Below, piece by piece: positions 7,385 to 13,687 of a stretch of DNA of 13,687 nt (the stretch's first letter is position 1; each line of letters begins with the position of its first letter). Under the pieces are notes generated by a model that ran no database searches, had not been told where the DNA came from, and saw only the letters and a list, made by a program, of their open reading frames with translations. A program made the position numbers and the translations under genes. The DNA lies in the NCBI GenBank assembly GCA_965370315.1, contig CBDUTO010000115.1, forward strand, positions 1 to 13,687. Direction: 5' to 3'. This DNA is from 1-14-2-50-31-20 sp965370315. GTDB taxonomy: Bacteria > Bacteroidota > Ignavibacteria > Ignavibacteriales > Melioribacteraceae.

Positions 7385-8050
7385 ATGAATGAATTATTGG
7401 AAAAATTAGCATTTTCAATTGAACGTGGAAAAGTTAGCAAAGCTTCCCCTTTTCCACCTGACTTGAAAGGTGAAAATGGTGCAGATGAATTAACTAAACA
7501 AGCAATTGAAGAAGGTATTTCTCCGAACTTAATTCTTAATGAAGCCCTTATGGTTGGGATGAGAAAAATTGGGGACAAGTTTGAAGTTGGTAAGGCCTTT
7601 ATACCAGATATGCTGATTGCTGCTAAAGCTATGAATACTGCTATGGTTCATTTACATCCATTTTTTGAAGCTGGCGATATAGAGTTGAAAGGGGATTTCA
7701 TAATTGGAACAGTTGCTGGAGATCTGCACGATATAGGAAAAAATATTTTAAGAATGGTACTAACTGGTGCTGGTTGGAATGTGATTGATCTTGGATCAGA
7801 TGTTAAAGCAGATAAATTTGTTGAAACACTTAAAGAATATCCCAATGCTATCGTCGGGATGAGTGCACTACTAACTACAACAATGATGCAAATGGAAGCT
7901 ACAACAAAGGCAATAAAAGCAATATCTCCTAAAACGCAGGTCTTTGTTGGTGGTGCCCCATTATCGCAGGCATTTAGCGACAAAATAGGTGCTGATGGAT
8001 ATTTTCCAGATCCAAATAAATTTAGTAAATATCTAGCAGACCTAGTTTAA
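7385..8050 (+). CDS. Corrinoid (B12-binding) protein of a methyltransferase system
   Basis: A 221-residue cobalamin carrier that takes a methyl group on Co(I) and passes it to a partner methyltransferase. It has the two-part build of MtaC/MtbC and of the MetH B12 module: a helical cap (about 1-95) with MRKIGDKFEVGKAFIPDML (59-77), then a Rossmann-like B12 domain with GDLHDIGKN (112-120), where His115 is the expected lower cobalt ligand. GMSALLTT (158-165) and VGGAP (188-192) are the other cofactor-contact motifs. Start ATG 7385 is chosen over TTG 7361 because CGGAG lies 5-6 bases before it and overlaps the longer version. The next gene, 19 bases downstream, encodes a reactivation protein and the third a homocysteine methyltransferase, so the likely job is methionine synthesis rather than methanol or methylamine use. 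Confidence 0.92.
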   Translation: MNELLEKLAFSIERGKVSKASPFPPDLKGENGADELTKQAIEEGISPNLILNEALMVGMRKIGDKFEVGKAFIPDMLIAAKAMNTAMVHLHPFFEAGDIELKGDFIIGTVAGDLHDIGKNILRMVLTGAGWNVIDLGSDVKADKFVETLKEYPNAIVGMSALLTTTMMQMEATTKAIKAISPKTQVFVGGAPLSQAFSDKIGADGYFPDPNKFSKYLADLV

Positions 8051-8069
8051 TAATTTTAGGATAATTTAA

Positions 8070-8777
8070 TTGTACAAACTATTTCACTATAAACCATCTT
8101 TTGATGAATTAGATATTAGTCTCGATAATATTATAAGAACCATGGGTTATTCGAATGGAAATATGCCAGATGGGTTCCAACAGATATTGGAGGAATTGGT
8201 TGATGAATCAAAAAAAAATGTATTTCCAGAATGTGGATTTTTAATTCTACCTCAAAATTCATGTAAAGCATCAAGTGGATTTGTGGTACTAGATGGAAAA
8301 GAATTTAGAACTGATAAAATTGTTGCAGGTTCACTAAAAAAAATTAGTGGTGCAGCGCTCTTTGTTGCAACAATTGGATCAGAATTTGATGTTTGGTCTA
8401 AGGAAACATTTAAGAACGGAGACCCTTTAGGTGGATATATAATAGACTTACTTGGATCAGAAATAGTAGAATCATTAGCAGATTGGGTAGAGAATAAAAT
8501 TAAGAATCATTTTGCTGAACAAAAATTGAAATGTAGCAATCGGTATAGCCCAGGATACTGTGGGTGGAGTGTTACTGAACAACACAAGTTATTTGAATTT
8601 TTCACAGAAGAATTTTGTGGAATTTCGCTTACTGAATCATCATTGATGAAACCACATAAATCAGTCTCCGGTATTATAGGAATTAGCACTGCAATTGAAT
8701 GGAAAGAATATCCATGTGATGTTTGTACCGTTGAGCATTGTTACAAGAATAGAGATGAAAATTTAAAAGAAGTTTAA
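8070..8777 (+). CDS. Stand-alone methionine synthase activation-domain protein
   Basis: A 235-residue protein matching the C-terminal activation domain of MetH, which binds S-adenosylmethionine and re-methylates cobalamin that has oxidised to Co(II). RYSPGYCGW (158-166) corresponds to the SAM-binding signature of the domain. LTESSLMKPHKSVSGIIG (187-204) is the second conserved block. The C-terminal CDVCTVEHC (216-224) holds three cysteines, common in stand-alone versions and absent from E. coli MetH; it may bind metal or take part in reduction. Start TTG at 8070 with AGGA about 8 bases upstream is used because the region before the first internal ATG (IIRTMGY) already looks conserved, though the start is not certain. 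It lies between the corrinoid and homocysteine methyltransferase genes and supports a B12 redox-repair role. Confidence 0.9.
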   Translation: MYKLFHYKPSFDELDISLDNIIRTMGYSNGNMPDGFQQILEELVDESKKNVFPECGFLILPQNSCKASSGFVVLDGKEFRTDKIVAGSLKKISGAALFVATIGSEFDVWSKETFKNGDPLGGYIIDLLGSEIVESLADWVENKIKNHFAEQKLKCSNRYSPGYCGWSVTEQHKLFEFFTEEFCGISLTESSLMKPHKSVSGIIGISTAIEWKEYPCDVCTVEHCYKNRDENLKEV

Positions 8778-8860
8778 TTAAGTAGATATTACCGCGGCCT
8801 CTGTTTTAAAAAAAAAGGTTATCCAGATGAAAAAAATTAATATAATAATTGAGATTTGAA

Positions 8861-9748
8861 ATGAAAAAGATTATTGAAGAACTTGAAAAAAAGAAAATCC
8901 TTCTTTCAGATGGTGGTTGGGGAACATACCTTTATCAAAAAGGTTTGCAAATGGGTGATTGTCCTGAACTTTGGAATGCCACGCACTTCAATGATGTTCT
9001 AGAAATTGCTAAAACATATATTGATGCTGGCTCAGATATGATTGAAACGAATAGTTTTGGTGGAAGTAGAATTAAACTCGCTCAGTATAATTTGCAAAAT
9101 AGAGCTTATGAATTGAATAAGCTTGCAGCAGAAATATCAAGAGAAGCGGCTGGGGAAAATAAGTTTGTTCTCGGCTCAATTGGTCCTACTGGTAAATTCT
9201 TAATGACTGGTGAAGTTACTAAAGGTGAACTTTATGAATCGTTTAAAATTCAAATAGAGGGACTACGTGATGGTGGCGTTAATGCATTATGTATTGAAAC
9301 TTTTTATGATATTGAAGAAGCATTAATTGCTATAAAGGCTGCTATAGATAACTCAGACTTGGAAATTATTACAACATTCACATTTGATAAAGCTGCTGAT
9401 GGCTCTTATAACACAATGATGGGTGTGAAACCTAAACAGATGGTTCAAAGTCTTTCTGATGCTGGAGTTGATATCTTTGGAACAAATTGCGGAAATGGAT
9501 TTGAAGGAATGATAGATATAGTTGCTGAAATAAGAAAAGTAAATTCTGAATTACCAATTCTTGTCCATGCCAATGCTGGCCTACCAATCGAAGAGCATTG
9601 TACTATCGTTTATCCAGATTCACCTGAAAAAATGGCAGAATTAACACCTGCATTAATAAAAGCTGGTGCAAATATAATCGGTGGATGTTGTGGAACATCA
9701 CCAGAACATATAAAAGCAATTAAGAAAGCAATAGATAGTATGAAATAA
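8861..9748 (+). CDS. Homocysteine S-methyltransferase (MetH N-terminal type)
   Basis: A TIM-barrel enzyme that transfers a methyl group to homocysteine to make methionine. It has 295 residues, equal to the first MetH module alone. LLSDGGWGTYLYQKG (14-28) is the N-terminal motif, ETNSFGG (62-68) is typical of the fold, and the zinc ligands are Cys210 in GTNCGNG and Cys276-Cys277 in GGCCGT, the arrangement known for MetH and BHMT. No pterin domain is fused. ATG 8861 is preferred to TTG 8849: its upstream signal is weak, but both starts give nearly the same protein. The gap of 83 bases from the activation gene is longer than the first gap in this set. Alternatives are a betaine- or S-methylmethionine-dependent enzyme, but the adjacent corrinoid protein makes a cobalamin methyl donor most likely. 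Confidence 0.92.
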   Translation: MKKIIEELEKKKILLSDGGWGTYLYQKGLQMGDCPELWNATHFNDVLEIAKTYIDAGSDMIETNSFGGSRIKLAQYNLQNRAYELNKLAAEISREAAGENKFVLGSIGPTGKFLMTGEVTKGELYESFKIQIEGLRDGGVNALCIETFYDIEEALIAIKAAIDNSDLEIITTFTFDKAADGSYNTMMGVKPKQMVQSLSDAGVDIFGTNCGNGFEGMIDIVAEIRKVNSELPILVHANAGLPIEEHCTIVYPDSPEKMAELTPALIKAGANIIGGCCGTSPEHIKAIKKAIDSMK

Positions 9749-9835
9749 ATCTTATGATGAGATTTAGAATAAGTTTTATTATAAATTATAGCGAATGCAT
9801 ATGGAGAGTAGAGAAATAAAATAGAGAGAATAATA

Positions 9836-10573
9836 ATGGAAAAAGCCAAAGAAGTATTTCAAGCAATTAGTAAGCAGGTAGCTAACAAAGATATAATTGC
9901 CAAACAAATCGAAGACTCAATTTTAAACAAAGAGTATTTACCAGGTAGCAAGCTTCCTTCAGAAGCAGAATTAGGAAGTATATTTGGAGTTAGTAGAACA
10001 TCTATACGTGAAGCATTACAAATCCTAAATCTGCATGGATTGGTCTCAATTGAGAAGGGAAGGGGAGTATTTGTAAAAATTCCTTCTTCATCCAATGTTA
10101 GCACAAATATTCTGAAATTTTTGGAACATCGTGTTGAAGGAGATTACATTTTTGATCTTATTCAAACTAGACAAATATTTGAACCAGGAATAGCATATTT
10201 AGCAGCATTAAATAGGACCAAAGAAGACTTGGAAAAATTGGAAAAGGACATCTATGACATAAAAAATAATATGGATATTGAGAGGTATAGTGAATATAAT
10301 ATGTCATTTCACATGCATTTAGCATATGCATCCAAGAATAAAATTATTCCTTTACTATTAAAACCACTTCATAAACTTATGCCAATTGTAAAAGCTAGTG
10401 TGTTAAAAAATGTGGATGATCCAAAGGAGGCAGCAGTGATATGGCATACTAAAATATTTGAAAATGTAAGAGATCAAAATGCAGTTGGAGCTCAGGAAAC
10501 AATGATTGCACATTTGAAAATTGCTGTAAAACATGCTGAAATGGCAGTAAGTACAAAAGCAAAAAAAAAATAG
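9836..10573 (+). CDS. GntR family regulator, FadR/FCD type
   Basis: A 245-residue transcription factor. The winged helix-turn-helix covers about 17-80 (LPGSKLPSEAELGSIFGVSR at 35-54, then IREALQILNLHGLVSIEKGRG). The FCD effector domain covers about 104-230. Candidate metal ligands His159, His204 and His226 are in the usual places; the first ligand, usually Asp, is Asn155 here. FCD regulators often sense organic or sugar acids. The following lyase remnant and DlgD-type reductase suggest uronate control (as for UxuR/ExuR/KdgR-like regulators), but the effector cannot be read from sequence. It lies 87 bases after the homocysteine methyltransferase and 17 bases before the lyase remnant, so it may start a new operon. 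ATG has GAGAGA upstream. The basic Lys-rich C-terminus is unremarkable. Confidence 0.9.
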   Translation: MEKAKEVFQAISKQVANKDIIAKQIEDSILNKEYLPGSKLPSEAELGSIFGVSRTSIREALQILNLHGLVSIEKGRGVFVKIPSSSNVSTNILKFLEHRVEGDYIFDLIQTRQIFEPGIAYLAALNRTKEDLEKLEKDIYDIKNNMDIERYSEYNMSFHMHLAYASKNKIIPLLLKPLHKLMPIVKASVLKNVDDPKEAAVIWHTKIFENVRDQNAVGAQETMIAHLKIAVKHAEMAVSTKAKKK

Positions 10574-10590
10574 TTTAATAGAAGGGAAAA

Positions 10591-11857
10591 ATGAAACAAC
10601 TCTATACATGCCGTTAGCAATGAAGGAACTTCCAACTCCAGAAATTATGACAGAGTTACAAGAATATTTATTAGTGAATAATAAAAGACAGATTGAAAAG
10701 AAGCGAGGGATTGATGAACCATTTTCTTTATATGCTTGGTCGGGTGGATATATCTGGACAAACTATCCCGGAGCGCGTGCTAAAGAATACTTATCAAAGT
10801 ATAACACTCCAAGAAAGGTTTTAGCAAAAATTATTGAAGGGAAAAGAGGGGAGAATAGCTTTACTGTCGAGGATGCTTCTAAATTAAAAGTTGGTTCAAT
10901 TGTAAGAGTAAATTGGTTTAACACAGAGGGGAAACAATCGTCGCTTGTTAACTATTTATATGATAACCAAGATGTAAAAATAGGGAGTAGACATTGGGAA
11001 ACTCCAGACATCCCATTAACGAAACAAGAGGTTTTTGTTTCTAAAATTGAAGGGAATGAAGTTATAATTAAAGAAACCTTGCTAAATGATTTACGACCTG
11101 AATGGCAACCAGATGTGAGTGAATGGAAGCACATTTCAAATGTTGGAATTGAGGACTTGAGTTTTGAATTTTTATATCAGGAATATGTCGCTCATCATGT
11201 TGAAGATGGTTACAATGCAATCTACCTTACAAATACTGCCCACTCTTGGGTGCGTAATGTGAATTTCAGAAATGGAGATAGTGGAATATTAACTGATATG
11301 TGCTCAAATATTACAATTGAAAATGTCAAAAATTTTGGACGAAAATATCATTATGCTGTTCATTTTGGCGACTGCTACAACATGCTTGCGAAAAATTTAT
11401 ATGTCCAAGCTCCAGTTGTTCACTCACTAACTTTTAACACAGGCTCACGCAGTTGTGTTTATACAAACTGTACGGTTTTACTCAAATGCCAACACTCGAT
11501 CAACACAGCGGCTTAAACTATCAAAACCTTTTTGATAATTGTCTTATTTATGTAGATGATCCGAAGCCAAAGATAATAACTATGGGTGGAGCGAAATATT
11601 GGCTCCCTTCACACGCGGCCTTCTCAATTTTCTGGAATGTTAGATTTAACTTTTTATATGATAATCCAGATAGAGATACTATTAAAATAAAGGGTGTTAC
11701 TGATAGTCCATCTGAAAGGCTAATCGGGATTACAGCCAATTATCCAATTGATATTTATTATCCAATAAATACATACTCAGAAGGAATTAACAAAAAGAAC
11801 ATTACGGTAAAATCACTCTATGAGTATCAACTAAATAAACGAATTAGTACAAATTAG
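10591..11857 (+). pseudogene. Beta-helix polysaccharide-lyase-like gene, broken by frameshifts
   Basis: Looks like a secreted right-handed beta-helix protein (pectate lyase-like superfamily, DUF4955-like at best). Evidence is the run of short strands with Asn/Gly turns (NVGIEDLSFEF, SWVRNVNFRNGDSGI, NITIENVKNFG) and aromatic-rich YAWSGGYIWTN. The best ribosome site (GAAGGG) serves ATG 10591, which gives only MKQLYTCR before a stop, while the long frame opens at 10608. So the N-terminus, expected to hold a signal peptide and first coils, is missing. Near 11475-11495 two single-base insertions would explain the rest: removing one T from GTTTTAC and one A from GCCAACAC restores TVYSNATLDQHSG and joins the 10608-11515 and 11453-11857 frames. 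The joined remnant is about 415 residues. Likely a dead gene, or the indels are assembly errors. Substrate unknown; neighbours suggest a uronic-acid polysaccharide. Confidence 0.75.
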
Positions 11858-11907
11858 TTGGACTAAATATGAGTTCATTTTAAGTAAATATATTTTCGAG
11901 TAACATT

Positions 11908-12930
11908 ATGAATTTAAAATTTATAAAAATATCATATAAAGAACTTTTCGATACAATTTATTTACTCCTTATTGGAAATGGAATAGAACTAGATAAAGCT
12001 AGCAAAGTTGCCGAAGTCCTTGCTAAATCCACACTAGATGGAATTAATAGCCATGGTGTAAATAGGTTACCTTTACTACTTGAATATATTAAAAAAGGGA
12101 ATGTTGTCATTAATTCTGAACCTGTAGTAACTAATTCAGAAAACAGCATTTGTCAGGTAGATGGAAAATTGGGATTCGGAATTCTTAATGCACAATTTTG
12201 TACAAATAAGGCAATTGAAATTGCGTCTGAGAATGGTATTGGGCTTGTAACTATAAAAAACACAAACCATTGGCATAGAGCCGGTTCTTATGGATGGGAA
12301 GCGGCTGATAAAGGATTTATCTTAATTGCCTGGACAAACACAATTCCAATTGTACCCCCTTACGGCTCTACAGAAAACTTGATTGGAAATAATCCTCTCG
12401 TTATAGCTATACCAAGAAGTAACAATGAACACGTTGTTTTAGATATGTCCATTAGCCAATATTCATATGGTGCTATTGCAAGTCATGCACGCCAAGGGAG
12501 GGAGCTTGCGGAGGATGGTGGTTATGATGAAAGTGGAAACCTAACTAAAAATGCATCCGAAATTAGGAATGGTGGTAGACATATGTCAATTGGGTTTTGG
12601 AAAGGATCTGCTCTAACCATTGTGCTAGATTTTGTAGCTGCTATATTAAGTGGTGGTAAAACGACTAAAGATTTAGGTGGAAATACTGAGGTGGATACTG
12701 GAATGTCACAAGTCTTTATAGCCATTAATCCTAAAAATTTTGGAGATGAAAATTTTCAGCAAAATTTAATTAATGATACATTAAATAATTTCAAAGTGCA
12801 TTCAGGAGGAAATGATATTAGATATCCAGGGAAAGGTGTTTATGAGAGACGCATGGAGAACATAAAAAATGGAATTCCTATAGAATCAGAAATATGGGAT
12901 AAAATATTGCAATTGGAAAGTAATTTATGA
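11908..12930 (+). CDS. 2,3-diketo-L-gulonate reductase family (DlgD/YiaK-like)
   Basis: A 340-residue member of the malate/L-lactate dehydrogenase type-2 family, which has its own NAD(P)H-binding fold rather than a Rossmann fold. The DlgD/YiaK branch reduces 2,3-diketo-L-gulonate to 3-dehydro-L-gulonate. Seen are DGINSHGVNRLP (44-55, with the catalytic His49 expected), NTNHWHRAGSYGW (118-130), GNNPLVIAIP (160-169), then SQYSYGAI, DGGYDESGNLTK and GFWKGSALTIVLDF, all close to the YiaK pattern. The C-terminal PGKGVYERRMENIKNGIPI is also typical. Other family branches (malate, ureidoglycolate or sulfolactate dehydrogenases) fit less well. ATG 11908 lacks a strong ribosome site. It follows the lyase remnant by 50 bases on the same strand, in a probable GntR-controlled uronate group. 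No clear terminator follows before 13012. Confidence 0.87.
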   Translation: MNLKFIKISYKELFDTIYLLLIGNGIELDKASKVAEVLAKSTLDGINSHGVNRLPLLLEYIKKGNVVINSEPVVTNSENSICQVDGKLGFGILNAQFCTNKAIEIASENGIGLVTIKNTNHWHRAGSYGWEAADKGFILIAWTNTIPIVPPYGSTENLIGNNPLVIAIPRSNNEHVVLDMSISQYSYGAIASHARQGRELAEDGGYDESGNLTKNASEIRNGGRHMSIGFWKGSALTIVLDFVAAILSGGKTTKDLGGNTEVDTGMSQVFIAINPKNFGDENFQQNLINDTLNNFKVHSGGNDIRYPGKGVYERRMENIKNGIPIESEIWDKILQLESNL

Positions 12931-13011
12931 ATAAATATAGTCTTGTATTCAGAAAAAAACTGCATACAAATTATTGAATAGTCATCGGGATTATGAAAAG
13001 TCTTTAAAAGA

Positions 13012-13044
13012 AAAAGCTCGATTCCGTTTGGAAATCGAGCTTTT
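13012..13044. terminator. Hairpin terminator beside the tRNA fragment
   Basis: AAAAGCTCGATTCC (13012-13025) pairs with GGAAATCGAGCTTTT (13030-13044) with one bulged base and a four-base loop. On the minus strand the stem is followed by a long U-run, as expected for the terminator of the tRNA-Thr transcript. On the plus strand it can also end the GntR-DlgD transcript. Confidence 0.82.
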
Positions 13045-13048
13045 CTTG

Positions 13049-13093
13049 AGCTGGTGAACGGACTCGAACCGCCGACCGGCTGATTACAAATCA
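13049..13093 (-). other. Attachment site: 3' part of tRNA-Thr(TGT)
   Basis: Read on the minus strand, this holds tRNA positions 29 to 73: end of the anticodon stem, loop TTTGTAA with anticodon TGT, variable loop, T-arm with TTCGAGT, and acceptor strand CACCAGC with discriminator T. CCA is not encoded. The 5' half (acceptor strand, D-arm) is missing, and the bases to the right do not rebuild it. Such a tRNA 3' fragment beside an integrase gene is the classic direct-repeat attachment site left when an element enters a tRNA gene. Because the missing half lies to the right, the element extends right and the left side is the original downstream chromosome (attR in tRNA orientation). The intact tRNA-Thr should lie at the element's far end. 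Confidence 0.85.
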
Positions 13094-13139
13094 TCGGGAT
13101 TCATTCTATTCTAATCTAAAAACGTATTATTCTGTCAAT

Positions 13140-13159
13140 GTCCATAGTAAAGTCCATAG
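13140..13159 (+). repeat. Tandem GTCCATAG repeat near integrase start
   Basis: GTCCATAG occurs at 13140-13147 and again at 13152-13159, 12 bases apart (about one helical turn). It lies between the tRNA core and the integrase start, the usual place for arm-type recombinase or excisionase sites or an operator for int. This reading is inference. Confidence 0.4.
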
Positions 13160-13173
13160 GATATGGAGCCTTT

Positions 13174-13687
13174 ATGTACATTACAAAAAACTCAAAATCA
13201 AAATTCTACCAAGTTGTTTATTTCAAAAATGGGAAACTAACATCTAAGTCAACCAAAACAACAAACAAGAAAGAAGCTCAAAAATTTCTTGCATTATTTT
13301 CTCCAGATGTCCCACAAACTATTGAACAAAAGCCAAACGATATTTCTATCAAAAAATTCTATGAAGAATATCTAAAACACATGGAATTATCAAAATCTAA
13401 AACCTATCTTAAGTCTGTAAGACTCTCATTTAGTCAATTTATTAAATTCGCTGGAGATATTTCACTTAATCAAATTACTATCAGATTGATAGACTCATTT
13501 ATAAACACAACATTCAAGCGAGCTGAGTATTCAGCCGCACTTTATTATCGAACACTAAAAGCAGCATTCTCTACAGCCGAAAATTGGGAGTACATTTCAT
13601 CCAATCCTTTCAAAAAAATCAAAGCTCCAAAAACTCAAACAAAAATTCCAATCTTTATTTCAAAAGATGAACTAAGCAAAATCACAG
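13174..13687 (+). CDS. Tyrosine recombinase (integrase), N-terminal part, runs off window
   Basis: An open frame of 171 codons with no stop before the window end. The start MYITKNSKSKFYQVVYFKNG resembles the small N-terminal arm-binding region of phage and island integrases, followed by TKTTNKKEAQKFL (about residues 28-40). Residues about 57-150 form the helical core-binding (SAM-like) domain: SIKKFYEEYLKHMELSKSKT, then VRLSFSQFIKF and the LIDSFINT segment. ISSNPFKKIKAP and IPIFISKDEL (about 162-171) mark the junction to the catalytic domain. The catalytic Arg, His and Tyr lie beyond the window, so activity cannot be judged. GGAG lies 5 bases before ATG 13174. It starts 81 bases from the tRNA-Thr fragment, so it is very likely the integrase that targets this tRNA gene. 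Confidence 0.88.
   Translation, partial: MYITKNSKSKFYQVVYFKNGKLTSKSTKTTNKKEAQKFLALFSPDVPQTIEQKPNDISIKKFYEEYLKHMELSKSKTYLKSVRLSFSQFIKFAGDISLNQITIRLIDSFINTTFKRAEYSAALYYRTLKAAFSTAENWEYISSNPFKKIKAPKTQTKIPIFISKDELSKIT

Noticed and set aside
7648..7983. 111-codon minus-strand frame inside the corrinoid gene
   Set aside because: Antisense shadow of a conserved gene; the Cys/Val-rich product matches nothing I know.
13049..13093. Functional tRNA-Thr gene
   Set aside because: Only positions 29-73 are present. The bases that should form the acceptor 5' strand and D-arm do not pair or match.

Overview
The window is an AT-rich (roughly one-third G+C) bacterial chromosome segment. Several things suggest the Bacteroidota / Ignavibacteriota neighbourhood: the low GC, short or weak Shine-Dalgarno sites, a tRNA 3' end with no encoded CCA, and the kinds of proteins present (YwiC-like, DUF6789-like, DlgD-type uronate reductase, beta-helix lyase relatives). 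I infer this from general character only and have made no database match.

Layout. (1) 34-279: a small stand-alone GIY-YIG-like protein that converges, across a strong bidirectional terminator, on (2) a minus-strand cysteine operon of cysE (serine acetyltransferase) then cysK (cysteine synthase). (3) A small minus-strand four-helix membrane protein (2621-3085). (4) 3231-3996: a REP/RAYT island, meaning a frameshifted REP-associated Y1 transposase gene bracketed by two pairs of short palindromes. Several of these carry the GTAG foot typical of REP sequences, and a further copy lies behind cysK. (5) A complete RecQ helicase gene (4028-6199) converging on a YwiC-like membrane protein (6260-6955). 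(6) After a 429-base divergent intergenic region, a plus-strand set of three genes that together look like a methionine synthase taken apart: corrinoid protein, stand-alone reactivation protein and homocysteine methyltransferase. The methyl-tetrahydrofolate domain is absent. (7) A GntR/FadR-type regulator, a broken beta-helix polysaccharide-lyase-like gene and a 2,3-diketo-L-gulonate reductase (DlgD/YiaK family), probably the remains of a uronate/polysaccharide-use locus. (8) 13049-13687: a 45-bp 3' fragment of tRNA-Thr(TGT) lying next to the start of a tyrosine recombinase gene. This is the end of an integrated element that continues to the right beyond the window.

The genes link in three functional groups. 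CysE makes O-acetylserine, CysK turns it into cysteine, and cysteine feeds homocysteine, which the split corrinoid system can methylate to methionine. The GntR regulator, lyase remnant and DlgD form a carbohydrate-acid group. The RAYT/REP units and the tRNA-integrated element are mobile. Two genes (RAYT and lyase) carry indels, so either this locus is decaying or the assembly contains small indel errors; reads would tell.

The most interesting points are the split methionine synthase with no visible methyl donor domain, the RAYT with its REP pairs, and the tRNA-Thr attachment site with its integrase. I saw no CRISPR array, rRNA or complete tRNA.
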